Shown here: one piece after another, positions 1-12,590 of the stretch
Position numbering within the stretch: position 1 is the first letter of the stretch
Layout of the letters: the number at the start of each line of letters is the position of its first letter
Assembly: GCA_004154925.1 (NCBI GenBank)
Contig: QJNS01000130.1
Coordinates: 62,001 to 126,000, forward strand
Reading direction: 5' to 3'
DNA from: Monosporascus cannonballus
Taxonomy: Eukaryota > Ascomycota > Sordariomycetes > Xylariales
DNA length: 64,000 nucleotides
Notes under the pieces: model-generated
Told to the model about the DNA's origin: nothing
Database searches by the model: none
The model's input: only the letters and a program-made list of their open reading frames with translations
Translations under genes and position numbers: made by a program

Positions 1-274
1 AATAAATCATTAACTTATTAGTAATAAGCCAATAAACCAAATTACGAACGTATTAATAATAATCCAATAAATAACAATAAGATATATATATTTATTATTT
101 GCATAAGTTAAATTATTTTAGCTTGCAATATAATATCGTTATTTAAGGCCCCCTTGGAATTACGAAACGTAATACGATTACTATATTTATTACTCAGATT
201 CTCACGATATTCCTGCTAATATATACCCGTACGACTAAGGTTTAATAGTTGATTAAACCCTCTAGCTCGTTACA
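1..274 (+). repeat. LTR of Z-type Gypsy element, cut by window edge
   Basis: The stretch from about 86 matches the R/U5 side of the other Gypsy LTRs in the window (compare 9566-9763 and 57560-57742), ending in a decayed form of the GCCGTCACA terminus at 274. Positions 1-85 resemble the reverse complement of 2941-3040, so the U3 is of the Z type. It lies in the orientation opposite to the gag remnant that follows. It is therefore probably the 3' LTR of a different insertion, whose body lies left of the window. Confidence 0.7.
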
Positions 275-2734
275 TAGAGGGTGAAATAAATTTTATCTCG
301 CCAGTTTTGCCGTTAATTAAAACTCCGTACTGGCATATCCATAATAATCCTAAAATTCTATCGTAATTTTTAAATGGAACGATATCGAAATTAATTATCT
401 GGTATCGTCCTTAGACAAAAATCTCGAAATAATTAATTTTGCGTATAAGTTTTCCGATATCGTAAGCGAATTCTTAACTATCGGCATTTATCGTTATATA
501 AGGTTTTAATTTGTGTCTTTATGGCAATTTAAATTTATTAACCATATCCGGTATAATATAATTTCTGCCTAAAGTTTCGTAATTTATTATTACGGTATAT
601 TAATACGTTCCGATTGATATATCTGAAATAATAAGATTATTAACGTTTTTTATTATCGCGTTTACAACCTTTTTCGGGAATTCCGTTTAACTTTTTTAGA
701 TTTCGTAATTTTGCGGCTTTTTTATAGGTAACCTTTTTCTTTTAATTTTTATTTAAATTTATCGAATTTCTTTTATAATTTTTCGTTTAACGCGTCAAGC
801 TGTTATAATTGTCGTTATTGTCGGCGTATTTTTGTTTCGAATTTTATTAATTACTTTTAATTTTGTGGTAATGTTTTTCTTTATCGAATACACTGTTTTT
901 TCTGTTTCTAATTATATCCTATTGTGCGTTATTTTGGTTATCGTTTCAAAGATGTTTTATAAATTCAAGTATTTCTTTTTTAATGGCCTTTTTTTCCTAG
1001 GGAATTATAGCAATTGTTAATTAAAAATAAAGATCCGTATTAACGTTTTGGCAGTTCTTTTCTAATTATATGATAAATTACTTTTTTTCCGGTATAATAG
1101 TTATATTATTAAAATTAATTTAAACGTTTTCTTGCGGGCTTTACCTGTTTTTGGCCAGGTTTTTGTTTTAGCTAATTATTGGATATTTTTTAAAATTATA
1201 GGACGAAATTGTCGATATTATTGTTTATTATTTTTGTTATTTCCGATACGGTTTAGAAAATCGAATCTCTTATAATACATACGAGTAATCCGGACGTAAA
1301 TATGTTATTTTTATTTTTCGTATTCGGGATATTTTCGTTATCGATAATATATGGCGTTTATTTAGCCGTATCGATTAGGTATTCCGAAATAAAACTTTTT
1401 CGTTTAATCTTAATATTTGCATAATTATTTTTATAATGCTTTTTGTTATATTTGTAAAACTTATTAAGTTAATCTTTTGGTTTTTGGCATTTTTTGTCAG
1501 ATTTTTTATCGCAATAATCCTTATTAAACCTTTTGCTATAAGGGACCTGGCCTATATTTAGGCTTGATTATATTAATAAATTTGCTTCTACTTTTTTGGT
1601 TTTTTTTTTGGATTATCCTTTAGGTATTAGTTTCTAGTTATATTAATAGAGCTTTTTCTATATTTTATACCATAATACCTTATGTCCTATTTTGTTGTAA
1701 TTATAGCACTTAATTTAATTTTAATTCTTCTTATAAGTAACTTTTTATTTTATAGGTTCTGGTTTGATAGCGTTAAAAATATTACCGTATTCAGAAATGT
1801 TAATATTGGCCAGATATCGGGATTTGTTATTATTATTTTTTGGTACCCTTAATACCTTATATGTGTTGTCGATCGTTAATTTTGATTATTATAACGATAT
1901 AATTTAATAAATAATTAAGTTAATCGAATTTAACAAGTTTTTTTTGTACTTCTTTTTAAGTTATCGAAGTATTTAGTAATTAATATTTTTTATATTTAAT
2001 TTAAATTAAATACTAGTTAAATTAACTTATTGCCGTAATTAAATATTAATTCTTGTTATTGTAATTATTAAATATATATTTCGGTTTTTAATTCTTTTAT
2101 TTATTATTTCGAAAATATCCCTTAATATTTATTCGAATTATTCGTAATTATTATAAAGTTACATTATTTTTGGATTTCGTTTTTGGATTAATAAAATAAC
2201 CTATCCTTTTATCGTAAGCTGAAACAAAATAACCGTATTTCCGATAAATCGTTTAATTACGAATTTAATTTATATAATAAACATAATAAATCGAATGAGG
2301 AATTACCCATAATATATTCGGTATTAAGTTTAAAACAATTGTAATTTAATTACAATTCTATCGAAAAAATGCTGGCCTAAAAGATTTAAATTTTTTCTTA
2401 ATATTTTTAATAAACTCTAATTAAATCATTTAATTTATTTAAAGGGGTTTGTCGATTTCGGAAGTTTTTTTTCTTTAAGATTTTTATAAACGGCCTAAAA
2501 AAATGTCGTAAAATTAATATTATTTTTCTTAAGCTAAAAAATACGTTTATTTATAATATCCAGTTATCGAAAAACTTTTTCGCAAGGAAAATAAAGTTTT
2601 TTTTCCGGATTTTATTTTAATATCCGGATAATCGGAAACATAGTAAATAAGTTATTCGGATTCTATATTAATAAATATAACGTTAATTAATATTATTCAA
2701 AGTTTAACGGTATTATTAAATTAAATTTAAAATA
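275..2734 (-). pseudogene. Gypsy gag-protease remnant (element Z), RIP-mutated
   Basis: This is collinear with the minus-strand gag side of the other copies (20963-23291, 47831-50064, 54591-56756). For example, 1310-1400 matches 48800-48900 and the reverse complement of 11160-11260, which lies in the gag/protease part of E. Stop codons occur in every frame. Pol is missing: the remnant stops against the LTR at 274. Either Z was interrupted there by another insertion, or it was truncated. Confidence 0.75.
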
Positions 2735-3122
2735 TATAATAATTAAAAAATTCAATTAATTATTAAATCTTAATTATACTGATATATATTAATAAAAATA
2801 TTATAGAACTTTAAATAATAAATATAATAATTATATTATATTTCGCATTTTTAAAAATACTTTAAGTAATAATATTAGATTATAAATTATAATTATTTAA
2901 AATATTGAAATAATAAACATATATATTTTACTTGTATTTATTAAATTATTATTAATAAATTAATAATCCGGCTTATTAGCTTATTATTAGTGAGTTGGCG
3001 ATCCGGTTTATTGGCTTATTACCAGTAAATTGGTAATTTATCACGTAACCTGCTCTACCGCGCACTTGTCGTTGGGTCACGACAGCCCGTTTCTGGAGAC
3101 CATGGCTCGTTAGGCCATGACA
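2735..3122 (-). repeat. 5' LTR of Gypsy element Z
   Basis: The inner 200 bp is a very AT-rich version of the shared R/U5 segment. The outer half (2940-3122) is nearly GC-normal and unlike the U3 of E, F, A, C or G. It ends GGCCATGACA, equivalent to the GGTCATAACA end of G at 57181. A TCACGTAA motif lies at 3041-3048. Confidence 0.75.
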
Positions 3123-3340
3123 GTACAGAACAGGATTGTCGAAATGAAGAGCTTCATCCGATTATATTGCTGGTGTTGAACCTCGATGACTAAAAATGAC
3201 GGAAGACATGCTAAGTGGTGATGGTGCCTAGTGATGCTAGGGGGTTGAACCTATGGCGAAAAAGAACTTCTTAATATATATGCGAGATTCGGGCTTTCTG
3301 ATCAGCCGAGCCTGATTATGGGTATAATACCCTGCTCCAT
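3123..3340. other. GC-normal patch, no gene recognised
   Basis: About 220 bp escaped the AT drift. It contains a self-complementary GGGTATAATACCC near 3319-3331 and an imperfect hairpin just before it. No open frame of note is seen. It may be a piece of the pre-insertion single-copy locus or the end of another low-copy repeat. Confidence 0.4.
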
Positions 3341-5274
3341 TTAAATATTTAAATTAAAAATATTACAAATTATCTATTATTATTTAAAAATCTAAATTAT
3401 CTGTACATTATTTTTACGTTTTCGTATTTCTTTATTAATAATTAACAGTATTAAAAAAACACACAAGATTTTGCGAAACTATTAATAAAATATTCGAATA
3501 AAAGAAATAACGGCTAATATTTAAGATACTACGTTATAAGTGTAATTTACCTTTATTAAAATAATATTTTTGCGGGTTTTCTCGAATTTAAATTAATAAT
3601 TTATATCGTAATATTAAATTGTAGTTTAAATAATAAAACTTTCGAAACACGATTAACGTAAAGATTTTACTTTTTATTAAATGTTGAAGAATATAATTAA
3701 ATTTTAATTTTCCCTTAATTTCGAATAATAATTAAGTAATTATTTATTACCTGATAACATTAATCGATAATATATATAATTTTAATGTTCTTATTTAATC
3801 TGTTTTTTCGAATATATAAATATTAAAAATAAATGCTTTTCGATTACTTGCTAAATACTTAAGTCTATAACTATCGATTAATATATTTTATATTAAAAAC
3901 TATTTTCGAAGTATATAGCAATCTAAATGCTTAGAGATATATTAATAATATTAACAATATACAAGTTAATTAGGGTTATCTTAGTATTATTAACTCGAAT
4001 ATAATTATTACTAATAAATCGTTTTATTGTCTATTTAATTATTTTTTCTTTATTTATAAATTTGAAAGAATTCGTAAGGAATATATTTTCACTTAATAGA
4101 TTTACAGGATTCTCTGATGTTTTTATTTTTATTCAATTGAAATTAAAGATTTTTGGAATAATTACTTTCGTAATCGGAAAACATAACTTAGTGTATTTAA
4201 TAACTCTTATAAATATTTATTCATTGGTAAAAATAAATTTAAATTCTTATTATTCTTTTTTTAATTCCTTTTCTCAAACGCGTTAAATACTAACGAAACG
4301 TGATTTAATAATAACGTTATATTCGATTCAGAAAACTAATTTTTCTCCCCATATTTGCAAAAAATCTCAACTCGTTAATATCGGTTTGTAAACTATGTTT
4401 CTAGTATAAAATCGATTATTAAACTTTATTCTTTTTAAGATTTAAAATAAATTTATTAAAAACGGTATTATTAATAAAATTAAATTTTTCTCTGATTTAC
4501 TTAATAAGAAAAAAAATTTTTTATTATGGCATTTAAAAACTCTTAAATAATAATCGTATTTTTTATGCTTGTAAATATTATGTTTTTATCGAAATATAAA
4601 TAATACATTTACTCTTATCTTATTCATCAAGTTTTAAATACCTTAATATAATTTAACGCAAAGTTTTATAATATTTTTCACATCTTATAATAACTGTATA
4701 TAGCTTTATAAAAATACATTAATCTTTTAATATTTTTTATTAAGTTTAAAGTCATCATTTTTCTTTGAATTTTTGAATAAACCTAAACGTGGTTAAACTC
4801 TTAATTTCTTTATTGATACGGTAATTTATAGCTGAATATTTATATAATATATATCGATTTTAAAAGTTATCTAGTTCTTTCTTTCGAAATATTGTGCATT
4901 AATTTCGTATTATTTTTTAAACTTTGCGATTTTTAACTTTTAAAAATCTTCGAAATAAAGTCGTATTAAACGAGATCTTTATTAAAGTTTTACTATAGGC
5001 TGAAGGTTTTACCGTATTCTGTTTTTTTATTTAAACGTTACGTTTCGTAATATATTTTTCGAGCGAAAAAACCTATGTAATGTCGGTGAATCATTTTACA
5101 TTTATTTTATTTAAATAGATAAAATATTAAAAATTACGAAAGAAATAAGAAAATATAAAATGAAAAATTAAATAAAGTAATTTAAACGATTTGTAAAACT
5201 TACGTTTTTAAATATAAAAATATTCCATATATTAGCAGAAATAAATTATAATTTAATAAATATTTTTTTAATTA
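3341..5274. other. AT-rich RIP-type DNA, unclassified
   Basis: Nothing in this stretch matches the other repeats in the window, and every frame is riddled with stops. The 74-codon open stretch at 4062-4286 is low-complexity Phe/Ile/Leu/Tyr translation and is not a credible gene. Confidence 0.5.
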
Positions 5275-7137
5275 ACGTAATCTATAAGCAAAATGCCCAT
5301 ATAAACGAAATGCCCACCCAGATTTAACTTTTCAATTACCTTATTTTATTTATATATTATTCAATATAATAATATATTTAAGCTTTTTAAAAAAATACGA
5401 TCAAACCTTATTATTCAGGCCAAAAAACGCAACATTCATATTAATTATCAAAAACTTATAACTATATATATTATCTCGAAAAAGGCTTTTCGCGAATAAA
5501 TCTAAGGCAAACCTGCATAACGCAATATACTGCCTAATTCGCAAAAGTTAACCGATTTCAAAAAACAAATCATTATCGAATATATTTTCGATCTTAATTT
5601 GTAAACGTTTTTTTCCCAACTTAAAAATGTTAAAAATATAACCAATATATTTTTCCATAAATGTAATACGGGGCGTATCGGCGTTAACTGGAAGTCGAAT
5701 TTCGTTAAACGGCAAAATAAATTAAAAACGCGTTTAAATCGAAAAATCGATTACGAAAAACCTTTTTGTAAAACTTTAAAAATATTTTACAAATAATTTA
5801 AATTCGTACGTAATATAATTGCGAAATACGGTACCTCGGAAAAAAATATATATAATTTGGACAAAATTAATTTTTTAATAAAGTTAATAATAATATTAAG
5901 TATAATAATTATAAACGCCGAAAAGCATAAAAAACTTAAATAAACCTAGCAAAATAATAAAAAATAAGTTATGGTTATTTAAGCCGTTAATTCTTAAGGT
6001 TGGGCTTTCCTTCCGTACATTATCGTAACGGGCAAAAACCACCTTATTTCCTAATATCGCAACAGTTCCATATTACGTAATTACAAAATTACCATAAATA
6101 ATAACGGCTAAATAATAAACGTATTAAATCTGGATAAAGTTAAATATTTCGATAAACATAATAAAACGTATACAAAAAGTACCAAAGGTTTTTTTATTTT
6201 TAACGGTTACGAAAACTATTATTTGATAAAATTTGAAAAATATTATAAAAAATATTATATTATTATGTTTTATATATCTTTCTATTTTTTTCATAAATTC
6301 TAACCTTTTAATATAACATATTTTTTTCCGTTAAAACAAACTTACGGTTATTGTATCGAAAACCTTATAAGGTATTATAATACGTATATCGTTAAAAAAT
6401 TTCTTTATCGGTTTTTACAAAATATTTAAAACGTTTATAATTTTCGAAAATATTAAAACTGGCTTTTACGATATTAATCTTATTTTATTAAACTTTAAAT
6501 ATATCATTTCGCATTTAGATATCTAATAACCCTTTTAAATATCGACCGTTAACCCTTTATTTTTTTATCCCTTTATTTCGAATACAAAATATTTAAAATT
6601 TTCGAAAAACTAATTTCGTAATTTAATTATTTAAAAAATAAAATTATAAGTTATTAAGGTAATTCGCCAATAACTATAATCGAAACAGTAAATTATTTGG
6701 CTAAAGGTATAAATTATTTATTATATAAAATCGTTTTTCTTAGTAATAAAATCAGCTACCTTCGCGAAACCAATTATATTCTCAATAAGCGCCGGAAAAC
6801 CAAAAATAAACGCTTCCAAAAAGAAAAATTATTTACTTTTAGAAAAGGGAAGCTTTCCGGGCCGAAAAAAAGGATAATAGCGAACCAATACAAAAAATAA
6901 TAGCGGAAGGTAATTGTCGCAAAAGAGTTGCAAAAAAAAACGGTGCTATAACGTTTACGGTAAGCTCGGACATAATGCGCGCACTTATTAGAAAATAATA
7001 GATACGTTTGATAAAAATTATTCCGAATAATTTCAATTAATTTAAGTATAATATAACTATTAAGAAACTGAATATATACAATGGGGTCGTTAAAGTAGGC
7101 GCTTCGCTTATATGGGCGCTTTGCTTATAGATTACGT
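5275..7137 (+). mobile_element. pogo-type DNA transposon with TIRs
   Basis: The terminal inverted repeats are about 40 bp and start ACGTAATCTATAAGC at the left (5275), with the complementary end at 7137. Each TIR holds a doubled AARCGAARYGCCC-like motif. The element is flanked by TA dinucleotides (5273-5274 and 7138-7139), the expected duplication for Tc1/mariner/pogo elements. Total length is 1,863 bp. The left TIR shows C to T changes relative to the right one, as RIP would give. Confidence 0.85.
5405..6990 (+). pseudogene. pogo/Fot-type DDE transposase, RIP-inactivated
   Basis: In pieces and across several stops, the plus strand reads like a pogo-family transposase. The catalytic-Asp segment NLDKINF (GAC at 5860-5862) corresponds to the family's NFDETGF. 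FNGYEN at 6199-6216 corresponds to the second-Asp motif, with Asp changed to Asn. The C-terminal 67-codon open stretch 6697-6900 has the family's basic KRRK-type region. A YGKLGHNAR zinc-knuckle-like tail lies near 6950-6980. The replacements are G to A or C to T. It occupies nearly all of the element between the TIRs and is certainly non-functional. Confidence 0.8.
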
Positions 7138-7835
7138 TAACTTAAATTGTAATTGTTTTTGCACAATTAAAATACAGACCTTATAATTAGCATAATTAAG
7201 ATAATTGAGAAATAAAGTTATATAAAATATGAAAAATTAAAATTATTTTGTTAAAATTAGGTTTTAAAGAATTATTGTTAAATAGTTCTCTATATACTGT
7301 AAAAGTACCCGAGCAAGGTTGTTACGATACTCTTAAAGCTTGATAACTAAGAAATATCTCTATTCTGTGACAAAAACATCCGATATAAACATATTGTCAG
7401 AACGCTGAACCTAGAATGAACTTAATTGAAACGGCAAAATGAAATAAGGCAAAGCGGCAGAATGTCAGGGAGCGACGTGGAAGGAAAAGATGTAAGCGAC
7501 AAAGATGGAAATTGGTTTCGTAACCCTGTTTGTAAAAAGGCTGCCGGCCACTGGTGCCTTCTGGGTTTCTCCACTTCTTAGAGTCGGTGATTAGTCACCT
7601 TTACGAGAAGCCATGTAGCACGTAGTACCTAAGGCAACAAATAACTTGTCGGATATTATATCAGCTTGTACCTACCCAGCCCTACGGACTCAAGTATATA
7701 AGGTTCGATCGTTTCCAAGTATTATACCTAAGCGTGTCATTTATTAAAGAATAAGGATGCGTATACGTAGGGAAGTTTCTCAATGTAGATGCCCCGTCGA
7801 GTTGGAAACATGGTGTTGCAACGACTTGGCGGCTC
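7138..7835. other. transition zone and possible upstream region of the split gene
   Basis: From 7138 to about 7300 the DNA is AT-rich; from about 7300 composition becomes normal. A TATATAAGG sequence lies near 7696. No open frame is convincing. The minus-strand frame at 7682-7915 is a shadow of GC-rich sequence. Confidence 0.35.
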
Positions 7836-9388
7836 TTGACCCGAGGCCAATTAGCGCCGCAAGCTGGTGGTGGCAGTGGTAGGAACCTAGGTTCCCATGG
7901 TGATGATGACGGCATACCCAGATTCGAGATTTCTTACCAACCGTCGCCTGCCCACCGGGGAGACGCTGAATCTCGACATCGAGTGCAAAGTTCCCGAGCG
8001 GCTATCAGCGATTGTGAAATACCAACCTCCCCGCGCGGGCGCGACGTACGGAACCTGGGGTCTACAGGTCGTGGGGGACGTGTTCAGAGAAGGACCCGAA
8101 CGCCGTCGTCCTGATCTTTATAGAGACTCCGGAGGCGACGGATTCGCTTATGCGAGACCTCGAACGAGACCCCCAGCGAAAGCCCTGCTTCGTTATAGGG
8201 CCCCAGCAGGACTTGGGCGGCATGAACGATTATGAAGGAGACAAACTGATATTCGGGATACCCGTTTTCCTGTCAAGATGGCCAGTTAAGGGCGTCTCGC
8301 AGGTCATTTGCGACGGGTACCATCGACTGGGCATCTTCGACTGGCAAATCGCCGAGGACATCCGGCGAGCGTCCGACTGACCAAGACCGAGCTCCGCTTC
8401 CTGTGCGATTAAGGTACCGCTAACGGCATAGCCGCGATCGTCACCGCGGATACTAAGCACGAGTGAGGTTCGGGCCCGGCTTAATGCCCGACTGGTTCGA
8501 TAGCACGGCGTGTGAATATTACCTCGAGGCGATTTGTCTCTTCCTGCGCCACGTCGCGAAACTCCCGTACGGGGGCCGCCTTCCGCTGAGGTGCTTCCAC
8601 GTTCCCGAGCAGATGCAATAGGGCGTACGGCAGCTCTTAGTCCACAGGCTCAGAGAAGTATGGGCGAGGACGACAGGATCCGGCACCGACCCTGGAAGGG
8701 CTGTAGTGCGTGGAATGTTAAGCACGAGAGTCACGTTCAGGTCTGTGATGTACCCTCCCAGTGTCAAGGTGCCCGGCAAAGACGTCGGGTGCGTTTATTC
8801 TTTACCCTACCCGCCGTGGCCCACTTGATCCGGCCAAAGAGCGGACACGCCCGCCGGCGGGCGCGCGACGAGGTCATGACAACGGTGAAGGGCATAAGCC
8901 CCCAGGTCACGTCGACGGGAGAAATGCTGGCACACAGCCTCGCCGCCGTCTTGGCGTGGCTGGAGCCAGCGGCACTGCCCCTGTTGCCAATATGGGAGTG
9001 GGCCCGATTCCGCGCTCCAGTTAGCCGCAGATATTTCCAAGTTCGATATGGCCGCGCCCGACCCGGCGGGCGCTGGTCCGCTCTTGCGCGCATTAGCGGA
9101 AGATGACCGCATCGTCAATGAGTGCTCGTTTCACCGGCTGAACGCGTTCCTCTTCAACGTAGCTTATGTGGAGGTTGCCGCAGGTGGAAAGCAGGAAACA
9201 GCGAGAAAGGTTTGTAGTCAGCAGGCCTTACATGTCAACGAGGATAGTTTTATCGACATGCCCTCCTGCTCAAAAGCATCAACGAAAGCAACGAAGATCA
9301 TCGCGGCGCGTATATCGCCTACAAAACAGCGAGGCGTCTTCCCGATGGCCGCTATGTCATCTCTGACCTGTCGTTTATCCCAGAGGAT
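7836..9388 (+). pseudogene. unrecognised gene, frameshifted, 5' part; split by element E
   Basis: This GC-rich, low-stop stretch gives protein-like reading with C/G-ending codons in successive frames. One frame runs from ATG 7897 to about 8085. The reading then moves by one base into the frame that runs to the stop at 8380. Another frame starts at ATG 8484 (MPDWFDSTACEYY) and has an in-frame TAG at 8619-8621. Another covers about 9000-9180 (LQLAADISKFDMAAPDPAG), and the last about 9255-9388 (LLKSINESNEDHRGAY). That last frame reaches the E insertion point at the codon GAT and continues in phase at 57748. The frame changes could be indels or unrecognised introns; the internal TAG favours a decayed gene. 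I recognise no domain. Confidence applies to 'gene remnant', not to any function. Confidence 0.5.
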
Positions 9389-9763
9389 TGTTACGACCCA
9401 ACAGGTTTCGGCCTTAAGAAACGGTCAGACAAGGATCATACGGGCCACCTTCGGGTCACGTGACGGTGATCACTGCCAAGCCAGTGATTATCAGTGATTA
9501 GAGGTAATCCTAGGCAATTATAATCACTACCGGCTGCGTAATTATAAGTGATTAAGCTAAGAAAAAGGAAGATATATATGTTTATTATTTTCCATAATTT
9601 AAATAATATTAATTTATAATAATAATTCGTTATTTGAGATATTTTTAATATTATGAAACGTAATACCTTATTGTATTTATTATTTAATTTCCTACAATAT
9701 TCCGATTAATATAAACCCGTATAATTAAGGTTTAATAATTAGTTAAATTTTTTAGCCGTTATA
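9389..9763 (+). repeat. 5' LTR of element E
   Basis: This 375-bp LTR is a counterpart of 57369-57742. Its U3 half (to about 9565) is GC-normal and contains TCACGTGA at 9456-9463 plus several GTGATTA/GTGATCA repeats and inverted copies. The R/U5 half is AT-rich and shared by all elements of the family. It ends in a decayed GCCGTCACA. Confidence 0.88.
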
Positions 9764-11448
9764 TATTATAAACTTTTATTTAGTAATACCGTCAAACTTT
9801 AAGCAATATCGCCGATATTATATTTATTAACAATTAACTCGAATCGCCCATTTACCAGATTTTTGATAACTCGGATATTAAAATAGAATCCGAAAAGGAA
9901 AAGAAAAAACCTCGTTTTCTCGCGATGAAAATTTTCGACACCAGGACGCCGTAAACAAACATGTCGTTCAGCTTAAAAAAAATAATAATGACCCTATAAC
10001 GTTTTTTAAACCGCTTATGAAAAGCTTAAAGAAAAAAGAAGCCCCCGAAATTAAAAAGCTTTTCCGAATAAACCAGATTATTTAATTAAATTTTATTAAA
10101 AAATTAAAAAAGGTTTTTAAATTTCGTAAGTTAAAAATTTTTACCAAATTTTTAGTTAAGTAATAATTATTTTGAATTAAGGCATAATTACTTTTAATAT
10201 ACTACCCAATATATTTCGGGTATTTTTTTTATTTCATTTACTAAGCTTATTATACGAATCGAATTCGTAATTAAACGATTTACCGAAAATACGGGTATTT
10301 AATTCGAATCCGTTATAAAAATACATTGTTTTATTGATCAACAATAAAAGTTAAATGTAGTACGAATTTATAATAATTACGAATAATTTAAATAAGTATT
10401 AACGAAACTGTTCGAAATAATAAAAGGAAAAATAAAGGTTAAAATATAAAATTAATAATTCGATTAAACAATTAATACTTAATTACGGTAATACGTTAAT
10501 TTAATAAATGTTTAATTTAAACCAAGGACAAAAAATATTAATAAATAAGTTTTTCGATAATTTAAAAAAAGAAAAATAAGAAAAGTTTTCTAAATATAAC
10601 CGGCCTAATTATTTATTAAATTATATTATTATGATAGTTTGGATCGATAATCGATAATACGTTTGGCATATTAAGGGCATTAAAAAATAAGAGCAAAACC
10701 GAATATACGGTTAATATTAGCGTTTTTCGACGTAATAACACTTTTCACGATACGGAACTAGGGCCTATGGAATTAGGATCTATTTATACGAAAGACTAGA
10801 GCCAGATTAAATGCTTTAATTATAACAGAATGGGGCATAAGGTAGCATAATGCCAAGTACTTAAAAAACCCCGTCAGAATAATTAGAAACCGGTATCTAA
10901 GAGATAATCCAGAGAAAATCAGAAAAACGAAAATAAATCCATTAATAAGATTCAGCCTAACTACATATTACGCCGCTTATAGCGAAAAACCTAATAAAGG
11001 TTATTACGATAAGGAATTCGAGGAAAAATATATAAAATTAAGAAGCTAACTTAATGAATATAGCGAATATAATAAAAAGTGTTATAAAAATAATTACGTA
11101 AATCTTAAGATTAAATAAAAAAAGTTTATCTAAGAACTTTTGATTAATATGACAAGATAAACGCCATATATTGTTAATAACAAAAGTATCCTAATTACGA
11201 AAAATAGAAAAAATATATTTACGGAAATATTAGCCGTTTATATTATACGGGATTGGATTTTTCGAACCGGATCAGAAATAATTAAAATAATAAATAATAA
11301 TAGCGATATTTTCGATTCATAACTTTAAAAGATATTGAATTACTGGTCGAAATAAAAAGTTAGCTCAAAAAAATAATATTTATAAAAAAACTCCTTGTAT
11401 TATTACTAGTAATGAAAGTATTAAATGAAAAAAGACTTAATCCAGTAT
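9764..11448 (+). pseudogene. Gypsy gag (element E), first part
   Basis: The plus-strand reading, across stops, resembles a fungal Ty3/Gypsy Gag. A CX2CX4HX4C zinc knuckle lies at 10812-10853, with its second Cys turned to Tyr (TAT) and a TAA where a Gln codon would be expected. It is preceded by a PMELGS-like stretch (about 10766-10785), typical just upstream of such knuckles. Past the knuckle the sequence runs toward the protease and is cut at 11448 by element A, resuming at 23668. Confidence 0.8.
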
Positions 11449-11870
11449 TATGACGGCTATGCGGTTTAACTAACTATTAAACCTAAGTCGTACGGGTTTA
11501 TGTTAATAAGAATATCGTAAAAATTTGAATAATAAATATAATAATCGTATTACGTTTCGTAATTCTCAGAGTACATTAAGTAACGATATTATATTACAAG
11601 TTGAAATTATTTAAATTATAAAAATAATAAGCGTATATATTTTTTTTAAATCCCGTTAAATATTTTGGAATATTTCGGATTTATATTGAATAATTGCATA
11701 GGTTTTATTAAATCTTTTAGATTATTTTAGATTCATATTAAATAACTATATGAATTCCGTTAAACTTTCTATTTTATTTCTGATTTAAATTATATAATTC
11801 CGATTTATTTAGGTTTTATTTCGGCTATTAAGTAATCGTCTCCGAAACCTTTTTTAATTAATTTATAATA
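11449..11870 (-). repeat. 3' LTR of element A
   Basis: This 422-bp LTR is about 50 bp longer than A's other LTR. The U3 side carries about three copies of a roughly 50-bp unit (starts near 11648, 11703 and 11755). The right-hand LTR has about two. Its U3 type is the same as that of element C. Confidence 0.8.
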
Positions 11871-12590
11871 TATTTTTCTTTATTCTTAAATTTTACTTTT
11901 CAAAACTTTTTAATAAAATCTGTTTATTTATAATTTTATCTGGTTAAATCATTAAACATTATAAATGTGTTAAATAAAAAAAAGTAACATCTGGTTTTTT
12001 TATATTTATTTTATTTTTCCAAAATATATCTTATATATTTTATTTTCGTACCGATAACTTTAGTATTTTATTAAATAATATAACGCGTTATTAATAATAT
12101 ATCTTGAAAAAACATTATTATAATGATTCCGGTATTTTTTCAAAACAATAATATTAATAAGAGAATAAAACGTTTACGGTTAAAAAGTTTTTACCCGATA
12201 ATATTTTCGTAATACTAATTAAAAATTATTTCTCGTATTTTATTATTTAAATAAAATATTATTTTATTTAAAACGTTTTTATATTTAATAAATATTCTTT
12301 CGCAAAACAATATAAAAATAATTAATTAGGGTTTTTAATTCTTAAATAAATTAAAAGAAATAAGAAAAAACTAATCGTTTAAAAATAAAGTACGAACGTT
12401 TAAAAATGAATTTCGTATTGCGCTTTCCGAATAATTTTATTTTATTATTTTTATCGTAAAGGTAAATTAAAATATAATCATTTTTGGTAATTCCGTTTTT
12501 ACTAATAAAATCTTTTTAATAAATATTAAACGATAATAATCTTTTTAACGAATTCTTAAATATTTTGAGAATTTAAATATTTTTTTATTA
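11871..12590 (+). pseudogene. antisense ORF3 of element A
   Basis: It aligns by eye with 24967-25700 in element C and occupies the same place, between the LTR and the end of pol, on the strand opposite to pol. It is too RIP-damaged to read as protein on its own. Confidence 0.6.

Noticed and set aside
4062..4286. 74-codon ORF in AT-rich DNA
   Set aside because: Low-complexity translation with no similarity or context; expected by chance at this composition.
8764..9118. Minus-strand Arg-rich ORFs in the GC island
   Set aside because: They overlap plus-strand frames with better amino-acid texture and have the Arg/Ala/Pro bias typical of antisense GC-rich DNA.
9389..11870. A short element with terminal inverted LTRs (LTR, gag, inverted LTR)
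   Set aside because: The second LTR belongs to nested element A; gag continues after A at 23668, so no inverted-LTR element exists.
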